Source: Nocardia aurea
GTDB taxonomy: Bacteria > Actinomycetota > Actinomycetes > Mycobacteriales > Mycobacteriaceae
Length of the DNA: 64,000 bases
Assembly: GCF_003123685.1 (NCBI RefSeq)
Contig: NZ_QCYJ01000020.1
Span: forward strand, 310,001-374,000
Direction of reading: 5' to 3'
Shown here: piece after piece, positions 19,448 to 28,199 of the stretch
How positions within the stretch are numbered: position 1 is the stretch's first letter
How the letters are laid out: every line of letters starts with the position of its first letter
Program-made: the position numbers and the translations under genes
Notes under the pieces: model-generated
What the model was told of the DNA's origin: nothing
Seen by the model: the letters and a program-made list of their open reading frames with translations, nothing else
Databases searched by the model: none

Positions 19448-20344
19448 ATGACCACCGCAGACCGCGTACCCGCGATTGCCGTGCTCGGCAGTATCAATAT
19501 GGATCTGGTGACGACGACCGGCCGTGTGCCGGAGCCCGGCGAGACAGTTCTCGGGACCGGATTCGTCATGGTGCCGGGAGGTAAGGGCGCCAACCAGGCC
19601 GTCGCGGCGCGACGGGCCGGTGCGACGGTGGAATTCCTCGGCGCGGTGGGCGAGGACGTCTTCGCCGCCGAACTGCGCTCGACGCTGACCGATTCCGGTG
19701 TCGGCGTCGAGCGGCTGCGGACCGTGCCGGGTCCGAGCGGTGTCGCCGCCATCGTGGTCGACGCGGACGGGGAGAACAGCATCATCGTGGTCGGCGGGGC
19801 GAACGCCGAGCTGACCACACTCGACGCCGACGACCTCGCGGCGATCGCGAACGCCGATATCCTGCTGTGCCAGTTGGAGATTCCGATATCGACCGTCGCC
19901 GCGGCGGCGGCGCACGCGAAGGCGAACCGGACCACCGTCGTGCTCAATCCGTCGCCGGTGGCCGAACTGCCCGCCGAATTGTGGGCCCATATCGATGTGG
20001 CCGTGGTCAATTCGGGTGAGGCCGCGCGTCTGGCACCCGTATTGGGTTCGGTGCCGCATGTCGTCGTGACCCGCGGCGCGGACGGCGCCGAATACCGAGG
20101 ACCCGACGGCGGCTCACGATCGAGCCCGAGTCCGGTGGTCGATGTGGTCGATACCACGGGGGCGGGCGACAGTTTCACCGGCGCGCTCGCCGCCGCGTGG
20201 CATCGCGGACCGCGCGCGGCGCTCGCCTTCGCGTGCGCGGCGGGTGCGCTGGCGACCACGCGACTCGGCGCAGGCGTCGCCATTCCCACCGCGGCCGCGA
20301 TCGACGCCGCACTCGCCGGTCGACACCGATCCAGCGCGCGATAA
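19448..20344 (+). CDS. rbsK: Ribokinase
   Basis: A 298-residue PfkB-family sugar kinase, best assigned as ribokinase (ATP + ribose to ribose-5-phosphate). The first PfkB signature GGKGANQAVAARRAG follows the substrate-loop sequence GSINMDLVTTTGRVP. The second signature, with the catalytic aspartate, is DTTGAGDSFTGALAAAW near the C-terminus. Other PfkB sugars cannot be excluded. The ATG at 19448 fits the family N-terminus; starts further upstream lie in the intergenic region shared with proA. No ribose transporter is nearby. M. tuberculosis has rbsK (Rv2436) in the same interval. Confidence 0.9.
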   Translation: MTTADRVPAIAVLGSINMDLVTTTGRVPEPGETVLGTGFVMVPGGKGANQAVAARRAGATVEFLGAVGEDVFAAELRSTLTDSGVGVERLRTVPGPSGVAAIVVDADGENSIIVVGGANAELTTLDADDLAAIANADILLCQLEIPISTVAAAAAHAKANRTTVVLNPSPVAELPAELWAHIDVAVVNSGEAARLAPVLGSVPHVVVTRGADGAEYRGPDGGSRSSPSPVVDVVDTTGAGDSFTGALAAAWHRGPRAALAFACAAGALATTRLGAGVAIPTAAAIDAALAGRHRSSAR

Positions 20345-20440
20345 CCCCTTTTCGCGAATGCGGCACGCGGTGTCGAAATCGACGATATCCGCGATACTTC
20401 CGCGGAAGCGGCCGCACGAATCGGCCCGCGGTGGTTGAAT

Positions 20441-20455
20441 CACACCGAATGTGTG
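20441..20455. promoter_or_regulatory. Small palindrome upstream of the CqsA-like gene
   Basis: A perfect inverted repeat with 5-base arms (CACAC and GTGTG) and a 5-base spacer sits 37 bases before the start codon, next to a TTGAAT hexamer. It could be an operator or part of a promoter. The arms are short, so chance is possible. Confidence 0.3.
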
Positions 20456-20491
20456 CTCTCGGGTAGCTATATCCAGTGAAGGGAGTTCAGC

Positions 20492-21691
20492 GTGATTCCC
20501 ACTGTCGCGGAGCAGGTGCAGTTTCGCGTCGATCGTTTCCAATACGGCCGAGTGGTCGGAGAATGGGGTGGTCGCCACATCGCACACGGCCGTCGGCCGG
20601 GGCCGGACGATATCCTGCTGAACAGAGCCGATTATCTCGCCATCGCCGACGATGTCCGAATCGCCGAGGCGATCCGCGAATCCACCGCGGCGCCACCGCG
20701 CGCGGACGCGCAACAGGCGCTGGAGGTGTCATTAGCTGAACATATGCGAGCACCCGCCGGAGTGCTGTGTCAATCGGGCTGGGAAGCGAATATCGGCCTG
20801 TTGCAGACGATCGCGACGCCGCGCACGCCGGTCTATATCGACAGCCTCGCGCATATGTCGCTGTGGCACGGCGCGAAAGCCGCTGGTGCGCCGCTGCATC
20901 CGTTCCGTCACAACTTTCCGGGCCATCTGCGCGAAGAGATCCGCACCTACGGGCCCGGCATCATCGCGGTGGACGCGATGTACAGCACCACGGGCAGCCG
21001 TAGTCCGCTGGCCCAGCTGTGCGATGTCGCCGAGCAGACCGGAAGCCTGCTCGTCGTGGACGAATCCCGCACCCTCGGCACCGACGGACCGCTCGGCGCG
21101 GGCGCGGTGGTGGCGCTGGGCCTGGCCGAACGGGTGCCGTTCCGCACCGCGAGCCTGGCCGCCGCCTTCGCGGGCCGCGCCGGATTCGTCTGCGTGAACG
21201 GCCTGGACTTCGTCGACTATTTCAAGATGGAGTCCTATCCCGCGGTGTTCTCGGCCGGGCTGCTGCCGCACGAGATCGCCGGCCTGGCCGCGGCGCTGGA
21301 GGTGGTGCGCACCGACGACTGGCGACGTGAGCGATTGCGTCAGATCTCCACGCGGGTACGTGACGCGTTGCACGCCTTCGGATTCGACGTCGGCGGTGTC
21401 GGTTCGCATATCGTCGCGCTGCCCGGCGGCCCGGATCTGCGCGCCATCGCGATTCGCGACTTCCTCGAGGAGCGTGGCGTATTCGGCGCGATTCTCTGCC
21501 CGCCCGTCACCCCGCGCAATCGCACGCTGATCCGCTTGGCCATGCACGCCGATCTCACCGACGCCCAGGTCGACCGGATCATCCAGGTGTGCGGCGAGGC
21601 GCGCGACACCTTCGGCCCGCTGCCCGCCGCCCCCAAACACGCGCGGGCGACCGGACCGGTCCCGGTGCAGGTCACCGAAGCGACCCGCTGA
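20492..21691 (+). CDS. CqsA-like AONS-family protein lacking the PLP lysine
   Basis: A 399-residue protein of the alpha-oxoamine synthase family, closest by eye to CqsA/LqsA autoinducer synthases, which join an acyl-CoA to an amino-acid-derived group. It shares long stretches with Vibrio CqsA: LCQSGWEANIGLLQTI, YIDSLAHMSLWHGAK, YGPGIIAVDAMYST, and the C-terminal region around RNRTLIRLAMHADLTDAQV. The stacking His121 and the PLP-binding Asp190 are kept. However, the Schiff-base lysine of CqsA (TASLAKTF) is Ala224 here (TASLAAAF), and DESHSLG is DESRTLG, losing a histidine. Catalysis by the standard PLP route is therefore doubtful. The GTG start has GAAGGGAG eight bases upstream. The next two genes encode FluG-like proteins. 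Confidence 0.85.
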   Translation: MIPTVAEQVQFRVDRFQYGRVVGEWGGRHIAHGRRPGPDDILLNRADYLAIADDVRIAEAIRESTAAPPRADAQQALEVSLAEHMRAPAGVLCQSGWEANIGLLQTIATPRTPVYIDSLAHMSLWHGAKAAGAPLHPFRHNFPGHLREEIRTYGPGIIAVDAMYSTTGSRSPLAQLCDVAEQTGSLLVVDESRTLGTDGPLGAGAVVALGLAERVPFRTASLAAAFAGRAGFVCVNGLDFVDYFKMESYPAVFSAGLLPHEIAGLAAALEVVRTDDWRRERLRQISTRVRDALHAFGFDVGGVGSHIVALPGGPDLRAIAIRDFLEERGVFGAILCPPVTPRNRTLIRLAMHADLTDAQVDRIIQVCGEARDTFGPLPAAPKHARATGPVPVQVTEATR

Positions 21692-21771
21692 GTGTTCGGA
21701 GCCCTCGACTATCCGTGCCGCGCTGCGGAAATACCCGACGACGCCGTCGTGGCCCCTTATCGTTGACGATC

Positions 21772-23130
21772 ATGCCCACCATGCCGGAGCGCATACCCGC
21801 GGACGGTGATCCGACCGCGTCCATCGAGAAGATCGATGCCGAAATGGTCGCCGTGTCCTTTGTCGACAACGCGGGCATCACCCGGGTCAAATCGGTGCCG
21901 ATCGGGCGACTCGCCCGCGCCGCCCGATTCGGGATCGGGGTGTCGCCGTGCTTCGAGACCTTCGCCTTCGACGATCTGATGACGGTGGGCGGCTACCTCG
22001 GCGGTCCCGACGGCGATCTGCGCCTGATCCCGGATCTGGGCGCGCTCACCGAGATCGCCTGCCAACCGGGCTGGGCATGGGCGCCCGCCGAGAAATACAC
22101 CCAGGACGGCACTCGTTTCGCCGCCTGTCAGCGCGGATTCGCGGCGCGTCAGGTCGAGGCGGCGCGGGCGGCGGGGCTGCGTTTGTCGATGGCGTTCGAG
22201 ACCGAATGGGCGCTCGGCGTGGCCGACGAGACCGGTTTCGTTCCCGCGTTGGACGGCCCCGCCTACGGGATGGTCCGACTCGGCCGGGTCGGCGAGTACG
22301 CGCGCACGCTGGTCGCGACGGTCGAGCGGCAGGGTATGTCGGTCGAGCAGTTCCATCCGGAATACGCTTTGGCGCAAGTCGAATTGTCGATCGCGCCGAA
22401 CGATCCGGTCGCCGCCGCCGATGACGCGGTGCTGCTGCGCCACACCATCCGCCAGGTGAGCGCGGATTTCGGGTGGCGGGCGACATTGGCACCCTCGATC
22501 GATCCCGACGGCGCGGGTTCCGGTGCGCACCTGCATTTCTCACTGCACTCCGGGGACGGACCGTTGTTCGCGGGCGGGCCCGGCCCCTACGGTATGCACC
22601 CGACCGGCGCCGCCTTCCTGGCCGGGGTGCTGCGGGAGTTGCCCGCCCTGGTCGCGGTCGGCGCGGGTAATCCGGCGAGTTTCCTGCGGCTGCGTCCCTC
22701 GCGGTGGGCGGGGATCTGGCACTGCTGGGGTCGTGAGGCGCGCGAGGCGGCACTGCGTTTCGTCACCGGTGTGCGCGGCACCGAGGATTGGGCGGCCAAC
22801 GCCGAGGTCAAATGTTTCGACGCGACCGGCAATCCCTATCTGATCGTGGGATCGGTGATCGCGGCCGGACTCGCGGGCGTCGCCGAGGAATTGACACTGC
22901 CCGCCGAGGTCACCGGCGATCCCGCGACGTTCGGGCCCGAGAGCGAGGTCACCAGGCTGCCCGCCGACTCGGCCGAGGCGGCGGGCAGACTCGCGGATTC
23001 GACGGTGCTCGCCGCCGCGATGGGGCCGGAACTGCACGACGCGTTGCTCACCGTGCGACGCGCGGAGGCCGAACGCTATCGCGGCGCCACCCCGCGTGAA
23101 CTCGTCGAGCTGACCCGCTGGCGGTTCTGA
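21772..23130 (+). CDS. Glutamine synthetase-like protein (FluG C-terminal half type)
   Basis: A 452-residue protein of the glutamine synthetase superfamily. The metal ligands are visible in MAFETEWALG and YALAQVELSIAP, the metal/ATP histidine in SGAHLHFSLH, and the substrate arginine in SFLRLRPSRWAGIWHCWG. The C-terminal motif NAEVKCFDATGNPYLIVGS is the FluG-type variant (EVK) instead of the EFR-type of true GlnA. It therefore probably ligates glutamate or another acid to an amine other than ammonia; the substrate is unknown. It ends one base before an amidohydrolase gene. The two together reproduce the domains of fungal FluG. The start at 21772 is preferred; an ATG three codons on is possible. 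Confidence 0.85.
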   Translation: MPTMPERIPADGDPTASIEKIDAEMVAVSFVDNAGITRVKSVPIGRLARAARFGIGVSPCFETFAFDDLMTVGGYLGGPDGDLRLIPDLGALTEIACQPGWAWAPAEKYTQDGTRFAACQRGFAARQVEAARAAGLRLSMAFETEWALGVADETGFVPALDGPAYGMVRLGRVGEYARTLVATVERQGMSVEQFHPEYALAQVELSIAPNDPVAAADDAVLLRHTIRQVSADFGWRATLAPSIDPDGAGSGAHLHFSLHSGDGPLFAGGPGPYGMHPTGAAFLAGVLRELPALVAVGAGNPASFLRLRPSRWAGIWHCWGREAREAALRFVTGVRGTEDWAANAEVKCFDATGNPYLIVGSVIAAGLAGVAEELTLPAEVTGDPATFGPESEVTRLPADSAEAAGRLADSTVLAAAMGPELHDALLTVRRAEAERYRGATPRELVELTRWRF

Positions 23131-23131
23131 C

Positions 23132-24340
23132 GTGATCACCGACACGATCGCGCTCACCGACCACCACTGCCACGGCGTCGTCGACGCCGACCTGGACCGT
23201 CCGCGTTTCGAGCGTCTGCTCGGCGAGGGCCCGCGCGGCACCTTCGATTCGGCGCTGGGTCTCGCGGTGCGCCGATTCTGCGCGCCGGTGCTCGATCTGC
23301 CCGCCCACGCGGACGCCGACGAATACCTGAGCCGCCGCGCCGAACTCGGCTGGCGCGAGGTGACGACGCGGCTGCTGCGTGGCGCGGGGGTCACCCGGTG
23401 GCTGGTGGACACCGGATGCAGTCCCGAACCCGATGGTGACGCGGGAGCGTCGTCGTTCACGGTGCCGGTGCATCCGGGCGCGCGGCACCGCATCGGGGTC
23501 AACAGTCCCGCCGTCGATCCCGGGTCACCCTTCGTCGCGCGCCGCGACGCCCAGCTGGCGCGATTCCGTGAACTGTCCGGTGGCGCCGTCGACGAAGTGG
23601 TGCGCCTCGAGCAGGTCGCGGAATACGTGATAGCGCAGCGGCGACATTCGCCCACGCTGTTCGCCGAGGTCGAGAACGCGCTGCGGGAGCGCGCCGCGCA
23701 CGCGGTCGCCTTCAAGACCGTCGCCGCCTATCGCTGCGGACTCGATTTCCCGCTGGTCGATTCGCCGCCCGCCACCCTCACCCCCGAACACCGCATCGCG
23801 GATCCCCATCTGATCGGATGGCTGATCGGCCTCGGGGTGCGGCTCGGCGCGGAATTGGGGCTGCCGCTGCAATTCCACACCGGATTCGGTGATCGCGATC
23901 TGCGACTCGACCACGCCGATCCGCTGCTGCTCACCGATTTCCTGCGCGCCACCTCCGAGAGCGGACCGACCGTCGTGCTGCTGCACTGCTGGCCGTTCCA
24001 TCGTCAGGCGAGTTATCTCGCGCATGTCTTCGACCACGTTCGCATCGATCTGGGGCTGACGATTCCGCATATCGGCGCACGCGCGGGATCGGTGCTGGCC
24101 GAAACTCTCGAACTCGTGCCGTTCCGGTCCCTGTGCTATTCCTCCGACGGTTTCGGCCTGCCCGAACTGCACTATCTCGGCGCGATGCTGTGGCGGCGCG
24201 GAATCGGTCGGCTTGTCGACGAATGGATCGCCGACGACGCGATCACCGTCGCCGATGCCGAGACTCTCGTCTCGGCCATCGCCTCGGAGAACGCGCGACG
24301 GATATATCCGTCTCCGGGCGGCACCGCGAATCGGCCCTGA
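23132..24340 (+). CDS. Amidohydrolase (FluG N-terminal half type)
   Basis: A 402-residue metal-dependent TIM-barrel hydrolase. Metal ligands appear in the expected order: HHCH in LTDHHCHGVV near the N-terminus, histidine in LPLQFHTGFGDRDLRLDHA, histidine in VVLLHCWPFHRQASYLA, and aspartate in CYSSDGFGLPELHYLG. This is the pattern of the amidohydrolase-2 domain at the start of FluG. It begins with GTG one base after the glutamine synthetase-like gene, so the two are translated from one message. It probably hydrolyses an amide or decarboxylates an aromatic acid; the substrate is unknown. Confidence 0.85.
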   Translation: MITDTIALTDHHCHGVVDADLDRPRFERLLGEGPRGTFDSALGLAVRRFCAPVLDLPAHADADEYLSRRAELGWREVTTRLLRGAGVTRWLVDTGCSPEPDGDAGASSFTVPVHPGARHRIGVNSPAVDPGSPFVARRDAQLARFRELSGGAVDEVVRLEQVAEYVIAQRRHSPTLFAEVENALRERAAHAVAFKTVAAYRCGLDFPLVDSPPATLTPEHRIADPHLIGWLIGLGVRLGAELGLPLQFHTGFGDRDLRLDHADPLLLTDFLRATSESGPTVVLLHCWPFHRQASYLAHVFDHVRIDLGLTIPHIGARAGSVLAETLELVPFRSLCYSSDGFGLPELHYLGAMLWRRGIGRLVDEWIADDAITVADAETLVSAIASENARRIYPSPGGTANRP

Positions 24341-24472
24341 ATTCGCCTCGAAGATCCTTTTCCCGCAATACCGTTCACCACGGGCAGCATCCGGTCGCGG
24401 CGGAAATTCGGATGCTATTCCCGTGTCGGCTCTCTACCGTGGAAATCGTCGATGAAGGAGAGGACCGAGACG

Positions 24473-25696
24473 ATGTTTCCCGTCGAGCTGCCCGGTGCAC
24501 GGGCACAGACGCTGATGTGGGCCCAGGAGCACGAGATCGATCAGGCCGCGTTGCGGCAACTGCGGAATATCGCGCAACTGCGATGGGTCCACGGCGTGCG
24601 CGTGATGCCGGACGTGCACCTCGGCAAGGGAGCCACCGTCGGATCGGTCATCGCCATGCGGGACGCGGTCTGCCCGGCGGCGGTCGGCGTCGATATCGGA
24701 TGCGGGATGGAGAGCGTGAAAACCGATCTCACCGCCGCCGATCTGCCCGACGATCTGGGTTCGCTGCGCAGCCGCATCGAGGCCGCGGTGCCGGTCGGTT
24801 TCCAATCGCACCGCGATCCGGTCGACGTCACCAAGGCGGGCGCCCGATTCGCCGCGTCGCACGGTGAGCTCGCTCGCGGCAACAACGCCTGGCGACGTTT
24901 CTGGGACGCGTTCGACACCCTCGATCCGGGGGTGAGCGCGCTGGAGAGCAGGGCGCGCAAGCAGCTGGGCTCACTCGGCGGCGGCAACCATTTCATCGAG
25001 GTGTGCCTGGACGAGACCGACGCGGTGTGGATCCTGTTGCACTCCGGGAGCCGCAATATCGGCAAGGAACTCGCCGAGCGGCATATGGCGGTGGCCCGCG
25101 CGCTTCCGCACAACACCGACCTGCCCGATCGCGACCTGGCGGTCTTCGTGTCCGGAACCCCGGAAATGGACGCCTACCGCCGCGATCTGACCTGGGCGCA
25201 GGAGTACGCGGCGCGTAACCGCGCGGTGATGCTCGCCCTGGTCTGCGGTGCGGTCAGCGATGAATTCAGCGGGCGGACAGTGCGTTTCGACGATCCCATC
25301 TCCTGCCACCACAACTATGTGGCGGAGGAGGAGATCGACGGCGTGCCGATGCTGGTGACCCGCAAGGGTGCGGTCAGGGCGGGCGCGGGCGATCTCGCGT
25401 TGATCCCCGGCTCCATGGGAACCCGCTCCTACGTCGTGCGCGGTAAGGGAAATCCGGCCTCCTACCGGTCCGCGTCGCACGGTGCGGGTCGCCGGATGAG
25501 CCGCAACGCCGCCAAGCGCCAGTACACCGTCGCGGACCTGATCGCCCAGACCGAGGGGGTCGAGTCGCGCAAGGACGCGGGCGTGGTCGACGAGATCCCG
25601 GCCGCGTACAAGGACATCGACGCCGTGATCGAGGCCCAGCGCGATCTGGTCGACGTCGTCGCCACCCTGCGCCAGGTGGTCTGCGTCAAGGGCTGA
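24473..25696 (+). CDS. rtcB: RtcB-type RNA ligase
   Basis: A 407-residue RtcB ligase, which joins RNA 2',3'-cyclic phosphate (or 3'-phosphate) ends to 5'-OH ends using GTP and manganese. Metal-binding motifs are present: VMPDVHLGKGATVGSV, VGVDIGCGMES, SLGGGNHFIEV, LLHSGSRNIGK and SCHHNYVAEE. The guanylylated histidine is in SASHGAGRRMSR. The ATG at 24473 lies 12 bases after AAGGAG; an ATG seven codons earlier would overlap that site. No archease or RtcR regulator is adjacent, so its repair targets cannot be inferred from context. Confidence 0.94.
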   Translation: MFPVELPGARAQTLMWAQEHEIDQAALRQLRNIAQLRWVHGVRVMPDVHLGKGATVGSVIAMRDAVCPAAVGVDIGCGMESVKTDLTAADLPDDLGSLRSRIEAAVPVGFQSHRDPVDVTKAGARFAASHGELARGNNAWRRFWDAFDTLDPGVSALESRARKQLGSLGGGNHFIEVCLDETDAVWILLHSGSRNIGKELAERHMAVARALPHNTDLPDRDLAVFVSGTPEMDAYRRDLTWAQEYAARNRAVMLALVCGAVSDEFSGRTVRFDDPISCHHNYVAEEEIDGVPMLVTRKGAVRAGAGDLALIPGSMGTRSYVVRGKGNPASYRSASHGAGRRMSRNAAKRQYTVADLIAQTEGVESRKDAGVVDEIPAAYKDIDAVIEAQRDLVDVVATLRQVVCVKG

Positions 25697-25789
25697 CGCC
25701 TTCGGCTCCCCGCCGCGCGATGTCTGGTCCGCGGCGGGGATCTGTCCGCCCGGTCGCCCTCGCCGAACGGTCGGGCAGGTCCGTCCTGG

Positions 25790-25834
25790 TCGCACAGCCG
25801 CCGATCGCACAGTCATCGGTCGCACAGCCATCGA
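25790..25834. repeat. Three tandem 15-bp units upstream of the RecQ gene
   Basis: Three imperfect copies of a 15-base unit (TCGCACAGYCRYCGR) occupy 25790-25804, 25805-25819 and 25820-25834. They lie about 100 bases before the RecQ start in the gap after rtcB. They could be binding sites or the residue of slippage. Confidence 0.7.
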
Positions 25835-25930
25835 TCGCCGTATGGTCGCCGAAACCGGTCGGGCGCGTGGGCCCGGCCATCCCGAGGCGAACCACGCCGC
25901 CCGGTACCCGTGTCGGTGGGGTGGGGCACG

Positions 25931-28105
25931 ATGGGGGCCATGACTTCGGCGAGCGAGACAACCGTGATCGACACCGCCGCGCCCGACCTGCGGGAACGGG
26001 CGGAAGAACTGCTGCGCGAACTGGCCGGGCCGGGCGCTCGGCTGCGTGAGGATCAGTGGACCGCGATCGAGGCGCTGGTGGTGCAGCGGCGGCGGGCACT
26101 TGTCGTGCAGCGGACCGGGTGGGGTAAATCGGCGGTGTACTTCATCGCGGCCAAGTTGCTGCGCGGTGCGGGTCGCGGACCGACGGTGATCGTCTCCCCG
26201 CTGTTGGCGCTGATGCGCAACCAGGTGGCGGCGGCCGAACGGGCCGGTGTCGTCGCGGCGACGATCAATTCGGGCAATGTCACCGAATGGGACGATATTC
26301 ACGCGCGGGTCGCGAGCGGCGAGATCGACGTACTGCTGGTCAGCGCGGAACGGCTCAACAACCCCGATTTCCGGGATCAGGTGCTGCCGAGGCTGGCCGC
26401 CGACGCCGGGCTCGTCGTCATCGACGAGGCGCACTGCGTGTCGGACTGGGGCCACGATTTCCGTCCCGACTACCGCAGGATCCGCACCCTCATCGCCGAC
26501 CTCGGCTCGGATGTGCCGGTGCTTGCCACCACCGCGACCGCCAACGACCGGGTCGTCACCGATGTCGCCACCCAGATCGGCGCGGAATTCGATCCGACCT
26601 ACGCCGGGTCCACCGGGCCGAGCGACCGGACGCTGGTCCTGCGCGGCACGCTCGACCGGGAATCGCTGCACCTGTCGGTGGTCCGTTTCGGCGACGCGGT
26701 GGAGCGCACCGCCTGGCTCGCGGGTCACCTGCGCACTCTCGACGGTTCCGGCATCGTCTACACCCTCACCGTCGCCGCCGCGCACGATCTGGCCGACGTG
26801 CTGAACGAGCACGGTCACACGGTCGCCGCCTACACGGGGCAGACCGATCCGGCCGAACGCGAGGCGCTGGAATCGGCCCTGTTGAACAACGAGGTCAAAG
26901 CGCTCATCGCGACCTCGGCGCTCGGCATGGGCTTCGACAAACCCGACCTGGGATTCGTGGTGCACGTCGGTGCGCCGTCCTCGCCGATCGCCTACTACCA
27001 GCAGGTGGGACGCGCCGGACGCGGTACCGACCGGGCCGAGGTGGTGCTGCTGCCCGGCCCCGAGGACGCGCGGATCTGGAGTTATTTCGCCTCGGTCGCC
27101 TTCCCGCGCGAGCACATCGTGCGCTCGGTGCTCGACGCCCTCGAATTCGATCGCCCGCTGTCGACCGCCGCGCTGGAACCCCTGGTCGAATTGAACCGCT
27201 CCCGCCTGGAGATGGTGCTCAAGGTGCTCGACGTGGACGGCGCGGTGCGCCGGGTGCGCGGCGGCTGGATCTCGACCGGGCAGCAGTGGACCTACGACGC
27301 CGACCGCTACGAACGCCTGGCGGCCGCCCGCGAGGTCGAGCAGCAGGCGATGATCGACTACCAGGCCACCACCGGCTGCCGGATGAACTTTCTGCGCCGC
27401 CAACTCGACGATCCCGGGCTGCCCGCCCTCGACGCCGAGACGCCGGGCTGCGGACGGTGCGACAACTGCACCGGTACCCGCCCCGACGCCACGGTCGACG
27501 CCGCCTCGCTCGCCTCGACCCGGGCCCGGCTGGATCGTCCCGGCCTCGACCTCGCACCGCGCAAGCAGTGGCCGACCGGTCTCGGCAAACTCGGTATCCC
27601 CCTGTCGGGCAAGATCACCGGCGGCGCCGACACCGGCCGCGCCCTGGGCAGACTCACCGATCTCGGCTGGGGCCAGCGGCTGCGCGCCCTGCTCGACGCG
27701 CCGGACGACCCGATACCCGATTCCGTCTTCGACGCCTGCGTCACGGTGCTGCGCGAATGGAAATGGGCCGCCCGACCGATCGCCGTCCTCGCCCTGGAGT
27801 CCTCCACCCATCCGGTGCTCACCGCCACGCTGGCCGCGCGCCTGGCCGAGGTCGGCCGCCTGCGTGACCTCGGCACCCTCCCGACCCGTCCCGGCCGCCC
27901 GCCGGTGTCGGCCGCCAACTCCGCCCACCGCGTCGCCGCGCTGCACGACTCGTGGGAGGTCCCCGACCTGTCCGCGATCGAGGGACCGATCCTGCTGGTC
28001 GACGCCCTCACCGACACCGGCTGGACCCTGACCCTCGCCGCGCACGCCCTGCGCGCCGCGGGCGCCGACGCCGTACTCCCCTTCGCCCTCGCCACCGTGA
28101 CATAG
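25931..28105 (+). CDS. RecQ-family DNA helicase with phosphoribosyltransferase-like C-terminus
   Basis: A 724-residue superfamily-2 helicase. The order is: motif 0 with RLREDQWTAIEAL, Walker A VQRTGWGKSAVYF, DEAH box VVIDEAHCVSDWGHDFRP, helicase C-domain with TSALGMGFDKPDLGFVVH and YYQQVGRAGRGTDRAE, then a RecQ zinc-binding segment with CGRCDNC. The usual HRDC domain is absent. The last about 60 residues (EGPILLVDALTDTGWTLTLA) instead resemble the PRPP-binding loop of phosphoribosyltransferases. It unwinds DNA in repair or recombination. The neighbouring LigD-type polymerase also suggests a repair role. The start at 25931 follows a GGTGGGG ribosome-binding site; an ATG three codons later is also possible. 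Confidence 0.9.
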   Translation: MGAMTSASETTVIDTAAPDLRERAEELLRELAGPGARLREDQWTAIEALVVQRRRALVVQRTGWGKSAVYFIAAKLLRGAGRGPTVIVSPLLALMRNQVAAAERAGVVAATINSGNVTEWDDIHARVASGEIDVLLVSAERLNNPDFRDQVLPRLAADAGLVVIDEAHCVSDWGHDFRPDYRRIRTLIADLGSDVPVLATTATANDRVVTDVATQIGAEFDPTYAGSTGPSDRTLVLRGTLDRESLHLSVVRFGDAVERTAWLAGHLRTLDGSGIVYTLTVAAAHDLADVLNEHGHTVAAYTGQTDPAEREALESALLNNEVKALIATSALGMGFDKPDLGFVVHVGAPSSPIAYYQQVGRAGRGTDRAEVVLLPGPEDARIWSYFASVAFPREHIVRSVLDALEFDRPLSTAALEPLVELNRSRLEMVLKVLDVDGAVRRVRGGWISTGQQWTYDADRYERLAAAREVEQQAMIDYQATTGCRMNFLRRQLDDPGLPALDAETPGCGRCDNCTGTRPDATVDAASLASTRARLDRPGLDLAPRKQWPTGLGKLGIPLSGKITGGADTGRALGRLTDLGWGQRLRALLDAPDDPIPDSVFDACVTVLREWKWAARPIAVLALESSTHPVLTATLAARLAEVGRLRDLGTLPTRPGRPPVSAANSAHRVAALHDSWEVPDLSAIEGPILLVDALTDTGWTLTLAAHALRAAGADAVLPFALATVT

Positions 28106-28199
28106 CCTGCGGCGATTCAGCCGCGGTGACACCGCCGGCAGTGACACAGCCCGCGGTGATATCCGGCTCGGCGGGGCCGGAACGACTATCGTCGGTCCG

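Noticed and set aside
28106..28199. Near-repeats of a GCGGTGACAC-like sequence before the LigD-type gene
   Set aside because: The copies differ too much and are too few to support a defined repeat or binding site.
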